Shown here: positions 15,855 through 24,909 of the stretch, piece after piece
Position numbering within the stretch: the stretch's first letter is position 1
Layout of the letters: every line of letters begins with the position of its first letter
From: Saccharopolyspora phatthalungensis
GTDB taxonomy: Bacteria; Actinomycetota; Actinomycetes; Mycobacteriales; Pseudonocardiaceae
Assembly (NCBI RefSeq): GCF_014203395.1
Contig: NZ_JACHIW010000001.1
Span: 4,137,501-4,201,500 of the forward strand
DNA length: 64,000 nt
Direction: 5' to 3'
Program-made: the position numbers and the translations under genes
Notes under the pieces: model-generated
What the model was told of the DNA's origin: nothing
Seen by the model: the letters and a program-made list of their open reading frames with translations, nothing else
Databases searched by the model: none

Positions 15855-16250
15855 TCACTCCACTCGCGGCGGTGCTTCCGCCGGAACGAGGGCGGACACG
15901 GTCACCTCGACGGTGCGGACCTGGCGGTCGGCGATGCGCCGCAGCTCTCCGCCGACCCGATCCCGCATCGACGCCACGGTTTCGCACACCGGCGTCGGAT
16001 AGCGCAGCGCGACGTCCAGCCGGACTCGCAGGGCATCGTCGGGGCCAGACACATGCGCCACCGCGCCGTGCTCGCGGAGTCCGACCCCGGCGAGCCGACG
16101 GCGCGTGCGCGCGCAGCCCGGAGCCTGGTCGGCCGCGTACTCGGCGATCTTGCGCAGCACGCTGCGGCTGATGTGCAACCGGCCCCGCTCACCGGGATCC
16201 CCGCGGTCGCCGGTGTCCTCGGCTGCGGCCCGCTCGGCGGTGGCGGTCAT
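15855..16250 (-). CDS. Asp23/Gls24 family envelope-stress protein
   Basis: A 131-residue protein with HISRSVLRKIAEYAADQAPG at the N-terminus, the start of the Asp23 fold, followed by the strand LRVRLDVALRYPTPV and a C-terminal helix/strand pair with RTVEVTVSALVP. The ATG overlaps the stop of the small membrane protein upstream (ATGA, 16247-16250). Asp23 proteins form membrane-associated cytosolic networks induced by cell-wall or alkaline stress. Confidence 0.87.
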   Translation of the reverse strand: MTATAERAAAEDTGDRGDPGERGRLHISRSVLRKIAEYAADQAPGCARTRRRLAGVGLREHGAVAHVSGPDDALRVRLDVALRYPTPVCETVASMRDRVGGELRRIADRQVRTVEVTVSALVPAEAPPRVE

Positions 16251-16426
16251 CGGTCTCGACCCCGGCCCAGGATGTCGCCGATTTCCAGCTCCCCGTCCAG
16301 GACCCGGCCGATCACCAGGCCGATCACGCCGATCAGCAGCGCGATCAGAAACCCGATGAAGCCGCCGACCGCGGCGGCAATGCCGAGGATGAGGCCGGCG
16401 ATCAAACCGGTCTGCGTCGCATTCAT
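16247..16426 (-). CDS. DUF2273-like small membrane protein
   Basis: 59 residues from ATG 16426, with GGAGG shortly upstream. There are two tightly spaced helices, TGLIAGLILGIAAAVGGFIG and IALLIGVIGLVIGRVLDGEL, and a short basic tail. The pattern is that of the DUF2273 proteins accompanying Asp23 genes, which help anchor the complex. It overlaps the following gene by 4 bp. Confidence 0.8.
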   Translation of the reverse strand: MNATQTGLIAGLILGIAAAVGGFIGFLIALLIGVIGLVIGRVLDGELEIGDILGRGRDR

Positions 16427-16463
16427 GGGTGCAACCCTCCTGCCGAGAAACTGACTTGGATAC

Positions 16464-16733
16464 TCACCGGACTCGTGGGGCCCGCTTCCGGCGCGCCTGC
16501 CAGGAGCGGATGCGGTGCAGCAGCCTGCGGAGCCCGCGCGGCCGATTCACCACGACCACTGGCGCGTCGTAGCGATCGCGCGGTCGGCGGCCGGTGCGCT
16601 GCGCCGCGCGCAGCTCCATCAGCCCGGTGGCGAAGACCTCCGGATCCCCTCCCACGTCCGGGTGGTGGGCCCGGACGAATGCGCGGATGGCTGCCCGCGT
16701 CGTGGCCGGATCGTGCTGCACAGAGACCATCAT
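16464..16733 (-). CDS. Small basic protein with J-domain-like motif
   Basis: An 89-residue protein. Residues 20-35 read RAHHPDVGGDPEVFAT, matching the HPD loop and following helix of J-domains; the rest is strongly basic (RLLHRIRSWQARRKRAPRVR). A complete J-domain would need more N-terminal sequence, so this is a half-domain, perhaps recruiting DnaK. Its first ATG overlaps the upstream stop. Its place inside the Asp23 cluster is typical for actinobacteria. Confidence 0.65.
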   Translation of the reverse strand: MMVSVQHDPATTRAAIRAFVRAHHPDVGGDPEVFATGLMELRAAQRTGRRPRDRYDAPVVVVNRPRGLRRLLHRIRSWQARRKRAPRVR

Positions 16734-17122
16734 GCGCTTTCCTGCGGCTCGTTGGTGGTGATCACGTCCGCGACGGTGATGTCCACCCGGGATTTCCCGA
16801 GCACTTCGGCCAGCGTGCCGCGGAGTTCGGCGACGATCTCCGGCAGCGGCCTGCCCAGCCGCAGCACCACGCCGATCTCCACGGCACCGGCCCCGGGTTC
16901 GGCAACGGCACCGATGTCTGGCAACCGCACCCCGACGACCTTGCTACCGGGCCGGTACGTGGCGATCTCGCCGAACTGCCCACCGTGCAGCCGCACCACC
17001 GAGGGATGGGCGAGCACCCGGTCGGCCAGCTCGCTGGCGGATATGGGTTCCGGCATGTCGGGCTGATCCTCCAGGGAAAAAGATCGGCGTTGCGCCGCCG
17101 GGTCGCGGCGCCTGGACGTCAT
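16730..17122 (-). CDS. Asp23-related protein
   Basis: The frame starts at ATG 17122 through an ATGA overlap with the preceding gene. An internal ATG 17056 has GGAGG 11 nt upstream and may be the true start of the conserved part (PEPISASELADRVLAHPSVV). The domain carries the Asp23 strand pattern VEIGVVLRLGRPLPEIVAEL and VDITVADVI but is shorter and more diverged than its neighbours. It is probably a second scaffold subunit of the same complex. Confidence 0.78.
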   Translation of the reverse strand: MTSRRRDPAAQRRSFSLEDQPDMPEPISASELADRVLAHPSVVRLHGGQFGEIATYRPGSKVVGVRLPDIGAVAEPGAGAVEIGVVLRLGRPLPEIVAELRGTLAEVLGKSRVDITVADVITTNEPQESA

Positions 17123-17634
17123 TCGACGCGGGCTGTGGCCTGCTCGCCGCTCTCCTCACCGTCCTCACTGGGCAGATGGATGTCGTTGACCGCGATGTTG
17201 ACCTCGATGACCTCCAGCCCGGTCATCCGCTCCACCGCGGTGATCACGTTGCGCCGCACCGCCCTCGCGAGGTCCACGATGGACGCGCCGTACTCCACGA
17301 TGAGGTCCAGGTCCACCGCGGCCTGCTTCTCGCCGACCTCCACCTGCACACCGGAGGTGGAGGAGGTCCCGCTTCCACCCGGGATCCGCTCCCGGATGGC
17401 GCCGAAGGCGCGGGAGACACCGCCGCCCATCGCGTAGACGCCGGAGATCTCACGGGCGGAGATGCCGGCGATCTTCTGCACCACGGACGCGGAGATGGTG
17501 GTCTTGCCCTGCGTGGTCTCGTCGGCCAGGCGGGCGGGCGTGCCGCCAGACCGGGTCTCCGGAATGCGCCGGCCCTCGGCGCTCTGATCGGTCGCGGCCT
17601 GCGCGTTCTGCGGGGTTCCACTGTTCTGGGCCAT
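17119..17634 (-). CDS. Asp23/Gls24 family envelope-stress protein (main)
   Basis: A 171-residue protein. The canonical Asp23 core starts at GKTTISASVVQKIAGISARE and goes on to GVYAMGGG, VEVGEKQAAVDLDLIVEYG, ARAVRRNVITAVERMTGLEV and VNIAVNDIHLP. The ribosome-binding site GAAGGAG precedes ATG 17634. The 111 bp to the upstream hybrid gene is the only real gap in the cluster, so an extra promoter here is likely; I see no clear ECF-type -35 box. Confidence 0.92.
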   Translation of the reverse strand: MAQNSGTPQNAQAATDQSAEGRRIPETRSGGTPARLADETTQGKTTISASVVQKIAGISAREISGVYAMGGGVSRAFGAIRERIPGGSGTSSTSGVQVEVGEKQAAVDLDLIVEYGASIVDLARAVRRNVITAVERMTGLEVIEVNIAVNDIHLPSEDGEESGEQATARVE

Positions 17635-17745
17635 GGAAATCCAGCTCCTTCGAAGTTCCGCCGATACCGCCGCGGCTCGGCAAGGCTTGCTGCGGGCACG
17701 CGGCGGGATCGCTCGCAGCTGTATGCCACATCACCCATTGTGGAC

Positions 17746-18312
17746 TCATCTGGTGCCCGGCGGCTCGACGTCGACGACTCGCACCAACACACCCGGTGCG
17801 CCCGCGCCAAGGACCTCGCGCAGCGCCGCCACCAATTCCCGCTGGATCGCATCGGCCTCTTCGGGCAGGGGCAGGGCGTAGCGGACCGTCAGATCCACCT
17901 GCACCTCATCGACATCGCCGACGCAGCCGCGCAGGTGCACCCCTGGATGCCCGGTAAGGATCTCCAGGCACAGCCGACGCGTCAGCAGCACCACGGCCTG
18001 CTGCGCGATCCGCAGCTTGCCATCCTTTTGGGTGAGTTCCACCGGGGCCGCTCCGAGGCCGCCGCGCACCCCGCGCACGGCCCTGAGGGCACGCTCCACC
18101 AGCCCGTGCGGGGATTCGACCGGCAGGCGCGCGGTGCGGCGCACCGGCGCCCAGTCGGCGTCCAGTTCGGCGAGCGCGGCCTGGCAGTGCGGGCAGGTCT
18201 GGATGTGTTCGGTGAGTTCGGTCGGGGCGCTGTCGGCGAGGAAGTCCAGCAGCACGCCGAGGGTACGGCCGCACGGCAGCACCCGGTCCGGATCGAAGGA
18301 GCGGTCACTCAT
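17746..18312 (-). CDS. Zinc-finger anti-sigma / Asp23-like hybrid protein
   Basis: A 188-residue protein. The N-terminus (1-55) has a ZAS-type zinc motif, His36-x3-Cys40-x2-Cys43 (HIQTCPHC), as in anti-sigma factors. From about residue 85 the sequence has the Asp23 pattern: GKLRIAQQAVVLLTRRLCLE, VDLTVRYALPLPE and PGVLVRVVDVEPP. The start codon shares one base with the stop of the sigma gene, so the two are stoichiometrically coupled. I infer that it holds the sigma factor and senses the state of the Asp23 scaffold; this hybrid architecture is noteworthy. Confidence 0.8.
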   Translation of the reverse strand: MSDRSFDPDRVLPCGRTLGVLLDFLADSAPTELTEHIQTCPHCQAALAELDADWAPVRRTARLPVESPHGLVERALRAVRGVRGGLGAAPVELTQKDGKLRIAQQAVVLLTRRLCLEILTGHPGVHLRGCVGDVDEVQVDLTVRYALPLPEEADAIQRELVAALREVLGAGAPGVLVRVVDVEPPGTR

Positions 18313-18860
18313 CACATCTCCTTCAGCCTGGCGAGCAGGGTCACCCGCGCCCGGTGCAGCCGGGCCCGCAGCGCGGTCACCGGCACGTCGAGCATCTCGG
18401 CGATCTCTTCGTAGCTCAAGCCCTCTAGTTCCCGGAGCACCAGCGGGACGCGCTGCGAGGGTTCGAGCGTCGCAATAGCGCGGTGCACGCGGGCGGCCTC
18501 CTCGCTGCGAACCACCTGGTCCTCCGGATCGGCAGTGGCGCGGTCGGGGATCAGTTCGTCGTTCGGACTCAGCGGAACTGTGGGCTTGCGGCGGCGCAGG
18601 GTGGCGAGGGCCGCGTTGGTGACCACCCGGTACAGCCAGGTGGTCGGCGCCGAGTCGCCGCGGAACCGGCCAAGCGACCGCCACGCCGACACCCAAGCTT
18701 CCTGGACGGCGTCTTCGGCTTCGGCGGAATCCGCGAGGATCCGGTATGCGACCCGGTACATCTTGGTGCTGTGGCGGCGGACCAGCATGTCAAACGCCGC
18801 GTCGTCGCCGCGTCGCGCGGCGGCCATCAGGGCGTCGTCCGCACTGGCCCCAACCGTCAC
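18312..18860 (-). CDS. ECF-type sigma factor of the Asp23 cluster
   Basis: GTG 18860 is chosen because it overlaps the upstream stop (GTGA); 182 residues. Sigma-2: MAAARRGDDAAFDMLVRRHS, AEDAVQEAWVSAWRSLGRF and TWLYRVVTNAALATLRRRK. Sigma-4: LEGLSYEEIAEMLDVPVTAL. The size is normal. It is likely co-transcribed with the RibD-like gene upstream and kept inactive by the zinc-finger/Asp23 hybrid downstream. Candidate targets are the Asp23/AmaP genes that follow. Confidence 0.92.
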   Translation of the reverse strand: MTVGASADDALMAAARRGDDAAFDMLVRRHSTKMYRVAYRILADSAEAEDAVQEAWVSAWRSLGRFRGDSAPTTWLYRVVTNAALATLRRRKPTVPLSPNDELIPDRATADPEDQVVRSEEAARVHRAIATLEPSQRVPLVLRELEGLSYEEIAEMLDVPVTALRARLHRARVTLLARLKEM

Positions 18861-19609
18861 CCGAGCATTCTCGCGTAACGCAGCAGGAGTAGCGATTCCG
18901 CGTGCAGTGCGGACCGCAGCCGCATCTGCCGAGGCTTCGCGGCACCGGTATCCGCCGCGATCCGGCCCGCATCGCCGCCGGCCAGCAGCGGCGACAGGGT
19001 CAGGCACAGCTCGTCGACGAGATCTTCCTCGATGAGGCTGCCGAACAGGGTCGGACCGCCTTCGCAACCGATGCGGCGCAGCCCCCGCGCGTCCAGCGCA
19101 CTGAGCGCCGCCCGCAGATCGACCCGTTCGTCACCGGTGACGACGACGTCGGCGCCCGCATCGGCAAGCGCCGCGCGGCGCGACTGCGGAGCGGCGTCGC
19201 AGGTGAGCACGATCGGCGGTACCAGGGTGTCGGTGAGCAGCGGCGAGTCCGGCGGCAGCGAGGCGCGGGCGGTGACCAGCGCGATCGGCGGCACCTCGGA
19301 CCGGCCCAGCCGTCGCCGCCGCTCGGCGCGCACCTCGGTGCGCTTCACCCCCCGGTAGCCCTCGACCATCGCCGTGCCGACGCCGACCAGCACCACATCC
19401 GAGAGGTCCCGGATCAACCCGAGGACCCGCTGGTCGACCGGCGCGGAGAGCCCGCGCGAACTGCCTTGGACGGTCACCGCGCCGTCGAGGCTGGACACGA
19501 AGTTCACCCGCACCCAGGGGCGTTCCGGCCGCTCGGGGTAGGCGTAGAACTCCTCCAGTTGCTCGTCTACCTGCTGCGCGCCGTCGACCGGCCAGAGCTT
19601 GTCCACCAT
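18857..19609 (-). CDS. RibD C-terminal domain pyrimidine reductase-like protein
   Basis: A 250-residue protein with the dihydrofolate-reductase-like fold of the riboflavin pathway reductase: VRVNFVSSLDGAVTVQGSSR, SDVVLVGVGTAMVEGY, CEGGPTLFGSLIEEDLVDEL and LTLSPLLAGGDAGRI. Stand-alone RibD-C proteins are frequent in actinobacteria, and the physiological substrate here is uncertain. It heads the long minus-strand cluster and overlaps the sigma gene by 4 bp. Confidence 0.85.
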   Translation of the reverse strand: MVDKLWPVDGAQQVDEQLEEFYAYPERPERPWVRVNFVSSLDGAVTVQGSSRGLSAPVDQRVLGLIRDLSDVVLVGVGTAMVEGYRGVKRTEVRAERRRRLGRSEVPPIALVTARASLPPDSPLLTDTLVPPIVLTCDAAPQSRRAALADAGADVVVTGDERVDLRAALSALDARGLRRIGCEGGPTLFGSLIEEDLVDELCLTLSPLLAGGDAGRIAADTGAAKPRQMRLRSALHAESLLLLRYARMLG

Positions 19610-19714
19610 GCGGTAATCCCACCATGTGCGCGGCGATCCGGTGGGCCGGCGGGGTGAGCAGGAGCACGTGACGGCACGACCGGGTAGACCGATGTCCGGT
19701 TATAGAGTCGGCGC

Positions 19715-20740
19715 ATGAGTTTTCCCCGTCTGGTCGACCGCCGTCCCGAGCTCAGTCCGGACGAGTTGGTCCAGGCGATGACACCGCCGCCCAGGTTCGA
19801 CGTGGTGCGCTTCGACACCTACCTCCCGAACCCGGAGGAGCCGAGCCAGGCGCAGGCGGTGCGAGACTGCTCGACGTTCGCCGAAGGCATCAACGCCGAT
19901 ACCGGCGGCGGGTCCTGGCTGCGCGCGATGTTCGGCCGCAAGAAGACCGGCGATGGCAAGAGTGGGCTCTACCTCGACGGTGGCTTCGGTGTCGGCAAGA
20001 CGCACCTGCTCGCGTCGATGTGGCACGCCACCGAGGGCGCGAAGTCCTACGGCACGTTCGTCGAGGTGACCAACCTGGTGGGGGCGCTCGGGTTCGCCGA
20101 GACGGTCAAGCGGTTGTCGGAGCACCGGTTGCTGGCCATTGACGAGTTCGAACTGGACGATCCCGGCGACACGATGCTGGTCACCCAGCTGATCGCGAAG
20201 CTCACCGACGCGGGCGTGCGCATCGCGGCCACCTCCAACACGCTGCCCGACAAGCTCGGCGAGGGCCGCTTCGCCGCCGTGGATTTCCTGCGCGAGATCC
20301 ACGCGATGTCCGCGCGGTTCAGCGTGGTTCGGGTGGACGGCCCGGACTACCGGCACCGCGGGCTGCCGGACGCGCCGCCGCCGATGAGTGAGGACGAGCT
20401 GACCCGGCTCGCGGAGGCCACCGACGGTTCGACGCTCGACGACTTCGACGAGCTGTGCGGGTTCCTGGGCGGGCTGCACGCCTCGAAGTACGGCCGCTTG
20501 GTCGACGGGATCTCCGCGGTGCACCTCAGCGGCGTGCACGCGGCGCGGGATCAGGACGTCGCGCTGCGGCTGGTCGCGCTGGCCGACCGGCTCTACGACC
20601 GGGCCATCCCCGTGCGGGTTTCCGGCGAAGCTCTGTCGGCCCTGTTCACCGACGAGATGCTGCACGGCGGCTACCGGAAGAAGTACTTGCGCGCGATCAG
20701 CCGCCTCACCGCGCTGTCCCGCGACCTCGCCAAGTCCTGA
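19715..20740 (+). CDS. zapE: Cell division ATPase ZapE
   Basis: A 341-residue AFG1-like AAA ATPase with Walker A GGFGVGKTHLL, Walker B LLAIDEFELDDPGDT and sensor-1 IAATSNTLP, plus the RFDVVRFDTYLPNP N-terminus. The family modulates FtsZ ring stability under stress. The ATG has no ribosome-binding site, while TATAGA lies 11 bp upstream (a plausible -10 element), suggesting a leaderless transcript, common in actinobacteria. Convergent with rocD. Confidence 0.92.
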   Translation: MSFPRLVDRRPELSPDELVQAMTPPPRFDVVRFDTYLPNPEEPSQAQAVRDCSTFAEGINADTGGGSWLRAMFGRKKTGDGKSGLYLDGGFGVGKTHLLASMWHATEGAKSYGTFVEVTNLVGALGFAETVKRLSEHRLLAIDEFELDDPGDTMLVTQLIAKLTDAGVRIAATSNTLPDKLGEGRFAAVDFLREIHAMSARFSVVRVDGPDYRHRGLPDAPPPMSEDELTRLAEATDGSTLDDFDELCGFLGGLHASKYGRLVDGISAVHLSGVHAARDQDVALRLVALADRLYDRAIPVRVSGEALSALFTDEMLHGGYRKKYLRAISRLTALSRDLAKS

Positions 20741-20803
20741 GAATGACGGACACCCCGTACCGGTCGGCTTCCGGCTGCCCGTCATCTCGCGGAACCGGCT
20801 GGG

Positions 20804-22042
20804 TCAGCGGGTCAGGACTGCTTCGATGGTGTCGAGGCCGGTGTCGAGTTCGTCGCGGGTGATCACCAGCGGCGGGGCGATGCGCAGGGTCGTGTCCTGA
20901 GTTTCCTTGCACAGCACACCGCGCTCGGCCAGCGCCTCGCTGGCCTGGCGGCCGGTCGGCCCGCCTGCGCCGAGCTCCACCCCGGCCCAAAGACCGCGTC
21001 CGCGCACCTCGACCGCGCCGCGGCCGAGCAGCTCGCCGAGCCGCGCGTGCAGGTGCGCTCCCAGCTCGCGCGAGCGCTCCTGGAACTCGCCCGTGCGCAG
21101 CAGGCGAACCACGGCCCGGCCGACCGCGCAGGCCAGCGGGTTTCCGCCGAAGGTGGAGCCGTGCTGGCCGGGCTGCAGCACGCCGATCATGTCGTCGCGG
21201 CCGACCACTGCGGACACCGGCAGGATGCCGCCACCGAGCGCCTTGCCGAGGGTGTAGAGATCGGCGCGGATGCCGGCGTGCTCGCTGGCCAGCAACTCGC
21301 CTGTGCGGGCGAGTCCGGACTGGATCTCGTCGGCGATCAGCAGCACGTCGTTGTCGTCGCAGAGCCGGCGCAGCCGGGGCAGGTAGTCGGCGGGTGGCAC
21401 GATCACGCCCGCTTCGCCCTGGATGGGCTCCACCAGGATGGCCGCGGTGCGTTCGGTGATCGCCGCCTCGACCGATGCGGCGTCGCCGTAGTCGGTGAGG
21501 ACGAAACCCGGCGTGTACGGGCCGAATTCGTCATGCGCCACCGGGTCGGTAGAAAACGACACGATGGTGGTCGTGCGGCCGTGGAAGTTGGACCCGGCGA
21601 CGATGATCTCGGCCCGGTTTTCCGGCACGCCCTTGACCCGGTACGACCACTTCCGCGCGATCTTGATGGCGGACTCGACGGCCTCCGCACCGGAGTTCAT
21701 CGGCAGCACCCGGTCGGTGCCGGTGAGTTCGGCGAGCTCGCGGCAGAACGGGCCGAGCTGGTCGTGGTGGAACGCGCGGCTGGTGAGTGTGACGCGGCCG
21801 AGCTGCTCGGTGGCCGCGGCGACCAGTTCCGGGTGGCGGTGTCCGAAGTTCAGCGCCGAGTACCCGGCCAGGAAGTCGAGGTACTGCCGTCCGTCCACAT
21901 CGGTCATCCAGGCGCCGCTGGCCTCGGCGATCACGACCGGCAACGGGTGGTAGTTGTGCGCGCTGTACTGGTCGTCGAGCGACCGGTAGCGGGCGGCGTG
22001 CGGGGAGGCTTCGAGGTGCGACGGAACGACAGTCATGGTCAT
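20804..22042 (-). CDS. rocD: Ornithine aminotransferase
   Basis: A 412-residue class-III PLP aminotransferase: SAHNYHPLPVVIAEASGAW, LPMNSGAEAVESAIKIARKW, FHGRTTTIVSFSTDP, ADEIQSGLARTGE, and the PLP-binding Lys in LGKALGGGILPVSA. This matches RocD, which makes glutamate-5-semialdehyde from ornithine and 2-oxoglutarate. There are two in-frame ATGs (22042, 22036) and no strong ribosome-binding site. No arginase or ddaH gene is nearby, and no Lrp-type regulator adjoins it. Confidence 0.95.
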   Translation of the reverse strand: MTMTVVPSHLEASPHAARYRSLDDQYSAHNYHPLPVVIAEASGAWMTDVDGRQYLDFLAGYSALNFGHRHPELVAAATEQLGRVTLTSRAFHHDQLGPFCRELAELTGTDRVLPMNSGAEAVESAIKIARKWSYRVKGVPENRAEIIVAGSNFHGRTTTIVSFSTDPVAHDEFGPYTPGFVLTDYGDAASVEAAITERTAAILVEPIQGEAGVIVPPADYLPRLRRLCDDNDVLLIADEIQSGLARTGELLASEHAGIRADLYTLGKALGGGILPVSAVVGRDDMIGVLQPGQHGSTFGGNPLACAVGRAVVRLLRTGEFQERSRELGAHLHARLGELLGRGAVEVRGRGLWAGVELGAGGPTGRQASEALAERGVLCKETQDTTLRIAPPLVITRDELDTGLDTIEAVLTR

Positions 22043-22214
22043 AAGGTTATGTCGGCGATGGCGAACATTTCAGCCGCAAGCCGTTGCTTCTAGCGTCGAT
22101 TCGTTGCGTGATGACGAACCATCGCGGAGTTTCGTTGTCTCATCCGGGGGGCATCGCCGCCTCTTGACATCATGGACGCGGTGCAGTTTCGGCGGAACCG
22201 AAGGCGAGGCGCTG

Positions 22215-23270
22215 ATGCCGGACAACGGTGAGTACCGGGTGTACCTGGGCGCTTACACGGGCGTGGAGTCGGCGGCCGACGGGATCCGGCTGGCGATCGC
22301 CGGTGCCGACGGGGCGTTGCGGTGCACCGAGAGCGTCGCCGAGACCGCCGATCCGTCCTTCCTCGCCGTGGCACCCGATGGGGCGACGTTGTTCGCCGTC
22401 AGCGAGTTGCAGGCGGGACGGGTCATCGCCTTCTCGGTGCGCGCGGACGGAACGCTCGGCGAGATCAATTCGCAACCGTCGCTGGGCGCGGCGCCGTGCC
22501 ACCTGAGCGTGCATCCGTCCGGCAAGTACCTGCTCACCGCGAACTACGGGTCGGGAAACCTGGTGGTGCATCCGATCGACGCCGGGGGCGTGCTGCGCGA
22601 GCCGTGCCACGTGGTGCAGCACAGCGGCAGCGGGCCGAACCCACAGCGCCAGGAAGGCCCGCACGCGCACCAGGTGCTGGCCGACCCGTCCGGCCGCTAC
22701 GTGGTTGCGGTGGATCTGGGCACCGACTCGGTGTACGTCTACGACTTCGATCTGGACGGCGGCCACCTGATGATCAAGCACGAGGTACCGCTGCGAGCCG
22801 GTGCCGGGCCGCGGCACCTGGCGTTCCACCCCGACGCCGAACGGGCCTACGTGATCAACGAGCTGGCGTCGTCGATCACCGAGTTCGGCTACGACGCGGC
22901 AACGGGCGCGCTGGAGCCGGGCCGGACGCTGTCGACGCTCCCGCCGGACTATGGGCGGCCGAACCTGGCCGCCGAGCTCGTGGTGACGCCGGACGGCCGG
23001 TTCGTGTTCGGGTCGAACCGGGGGCACGACAGCATCGCGGTGTTTCGCGCGGATTCCAGCGACGGTGAGTTCCGGCTGATCGACATCCGCCCGGCAGTGG
23101 TGGCCGAGCCCCGCCACATCGCGCTCTCGCCGAACGGCCGGGTGCTCTTCGCCGCGGGCCAGCGCAGCAACAACGTGCAGGCGTTCGGCATCGCGGACAA
23201 CGGCGAGCTGACCCCGCTGCGCGAACCGGTGCCGACCCCGAGCCCGGTCTGCATCCTCCCGGCTGCGTGA
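22215..23270 (+). CDS. Lactonase, 7-bladed beta-propeller family (Pgl-like)
   Basis: A 351-residue protein starting at ATG 22215. Repeated blades are visible as SFLAVAPDGATLFAVSE, CHLSVHPSGKYLLTANYGSG, HQVLADPSGRYVVAVDLGTD, RHLAFHPDAERAYVINELAS and RHIALSPNGRVLFAAGQRS. This is the cycloisomerase-2/6-phosphogluconolactonase (YbhE-type) fold. The true substrate in actinomycetes is often unclear; 6-phosphogluconolactone is the default guess. It is divergent from rocD and ends 4 bp before the convergent kinase gene. Confidence 0.87.
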   Translation: MPDNGEYRVYLGAYTGVESAADGIRLAIAGADGALRCTESVAETADPSFLAVAPDGATLFAVSELQAGRVIAFSVRADGTLGEINSQPSLGAAPCHLSVHPSGKYLLTANYGSGNLVVHPIDAGGVLREPCHVVQHSGSGPNPQRQEGPHAHQVLADPSGRYVVAVDLGTDSVYVYDFDLDGGHLMIKHEVPLRAGAGPRHLAFHPDAERAYVINELASSITEFGYDAATGALEPGRTLSTLPPDYGRPNLAAELVVTPDGRFVFGSNRGHDSIAVFRADSSDGEFRLIDIRPAVVAEPRHIALSPNGRVLFAAGQRSNNVQAFGIADNGELTPLREPVPTPSPVCILPAA

Positions 23271-23274
23271 TCGC

Positions 23275-24909
23275 CTACAGGATTCGGGCGTCGTAGCGGC
23301 CGATGGCGTACTGCGCCAGGGCCGTCCGGACGCGGCGGGTTTCCTGGCGGCGGGTCAGCCAGCCGCCCGTGGCACCGAGCGGGAAGATCCGTGCCCCGCC
23401 GTGGTAGCGACGGGCGCGGTGCCACAGCCGCGAGCTGGGCGTCGAGCCGTCGGTCAGCCACACCGCGACCGACGTCCGCTTGCCGCTGCCGACCACGCCG
23501 ACCCGCTGGACCCGGCTCCACGGGATCTCCCGGGTCAGCCCCGTCCGGGAGATCAGCAGGCCGTCGCTGTTGATCTTCAGGTGCAGGCCCGGCAGCAACG
23601 CCTTGCCGATCGACCAGATCATGCTGATGACCAGCAGGAAGATGCCCAGCCGGAAGATGGCGACGTGGTCGTGCGAAAGGCCGCTGCCGGCGTAGGTCTG
23701 GAACATCCTGTTCGCGCCGAAGATGATCAACCCGCAGGTGATCGCCGACAAAACGGCGCGGACCCGCCCGCCGGTGGCGAACACCGGACCGGGATTCTCC
23801 TTGCGCACCCGTGCGAGGGCCTGCTGGTGCTCCGCGGTCTGCCTCGGACGCGCCGGGACGATCTTGCTCCGTACCGGCACGGGCGAGACCGGAGCGGACG
23901 GCGTGGGTGCCGGAGCGGCGGGTGCCGGTTCAGCGGCTGGGGCGCTCTGCGCTTGCGTGTAAGCGCGCGTACCGGGCTTGGGCGCCGACGCTACCGGCTG
24001 CGGCGGGCCAGTGTCGGGCAGCGGCGCGTTCGCCGTCTGCTGCAACTGGGTCGCGTGCTGGGTGATCACATCGCTGATCGCGGGCGGCAACCACGCATTT
24101 CCCTGCGGGCTGGATTCGCCGATCTGGTCCAGCAGTTCGCCGGGCGTGGGGCGGGCCGCCGGGTCCTTCGCCAGGCAGGCCGCCAGCAGCGGCCGCAACC
24201 CGTCGGGCACCCCGGACAGGTCCGGCTCGGTGTGCACCACCCGGTACAGCAGGGCCGCCGTGCTCTCCGCGCCGAACGGCCCGGTCCCGGTCGCGGCGAA
24301 GACCAGCACCGCGCCCAGCGAGAAGATGTCGCTGGGCGGGCCGACCTCGCTGCCCAGCGTCTGCTCCGGGGAGAAGAAGCCGGGCGTGCCCAGGAACATC
24401 CCGGTCGCGGTCAGGGCGTTGCCGGTCATCGCCCGCGAGATGCCGAAGTCGATGACCCGCGGGCCATCGGGACCGAGCAGCACGTTGGCCGGTTTCAGGT
24501 CTCGGTGCACCAGGTGCGCGCGGTGGATCGCACCGATCGCCTCGGCCAGCCCGGCGGCCAGGCTGCGCACCGTGGCCTCCGGTAGCGGGCCGTGGTCGAC
24601 CACGGCCTGGTGCAGGGTCGGGCCCGGCACGTACTCGGTGGCCAGCCAGGGCTGTTCGGCGTCCGGATCGGCGTGCACCACCGCCGCCGTCCAGAACCCG
24701 CCGACCGAGCGGGCGGCCAGCGCCTCGCGGCGGAACCGTTCCCGGAACTCCGGGTCCTCGGCGAGGTCCGGGCGGATGACCTTGACCGCCACCACCCGCC
24801 CGCCGCGCGAGCGACCGAGGTAGACCCCGCCCATCGCGCCGCGGCCCAGCCGGGCGAGCAGCCGGTAGTCGCCGACCCGGTTCGGGTCGCTGGCCAGCAA
24901 CGGCTGCAC
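23275..24909 (-). CDS. Serine/threonine protein kinase with Pro/Ala linker and PH-like C-terminus
   Basis: GTG 24909 starts a 544-residue protein. Kinase domain: P-loop LGRGAMGGVYLG, Lys43 (VAVKVI), HRDLKPANVLL, DFGISRAM and APE-like SPEQTLGS. A long Pro/Ala-rich linker (about 310-350) leads to two hydrophobic helices (VRAVLSAITCGLIIFGANR; IFRLGIFLLVISMIWSIGKA) and a bacterial-PH-like region (SDGLLISRTGLTREIPWSRV). A membrane-anchored Hanks-type kinase; the sensor part is unusual, being cytoplasmic rather than PASTA-like. Confidence 0.92.
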   Translation of the reverse strand: MQPLLASDPNRVGDYRLLARLGRGAMGGVYLGRSRGGRVVAVKVIRPDLAEDPEFRERFRREALAARSVGGFWTAAVVHADPDAEQPWLATEYVPGPTLHQAVVDHGPLPEATVRSLAAGLAEAIGAIHRAHLVHRDLKPANVLLGPDGPRVIDFGISRAMTGNALTATGMFLGTPGFFSPEQTLGSEVGPPSDIFSLGAVLVFAATGTGPFGAESTAALLYRVVHTEPDLSGVPDGLRPLLAACLAKDPAARPTPGELLDQIGESSPQGNAWLPPAISDVITQHATQLQQTANAPLPDTGPPQPVASAPKPGTRAYTQAQSAPAAEPAPAAPAPTPSAPVSPVPVRSKIVPARPRQTAEHQQALARVRKENPGPVFATGGRVRAVLSAITCGLIIFGANRMFQTYAGSGLSHDHVAIFRLGIFLLVISMIWSIGKALLPGLHLKINSDGLLISRTGLTREIPWSRVQRVGVVGSGKRTSVAVWLTDGSTPSSRLWHRARRYHGGARIFPLGATGGWLTRRQETRRVRTALAQYAIGRYDARIL

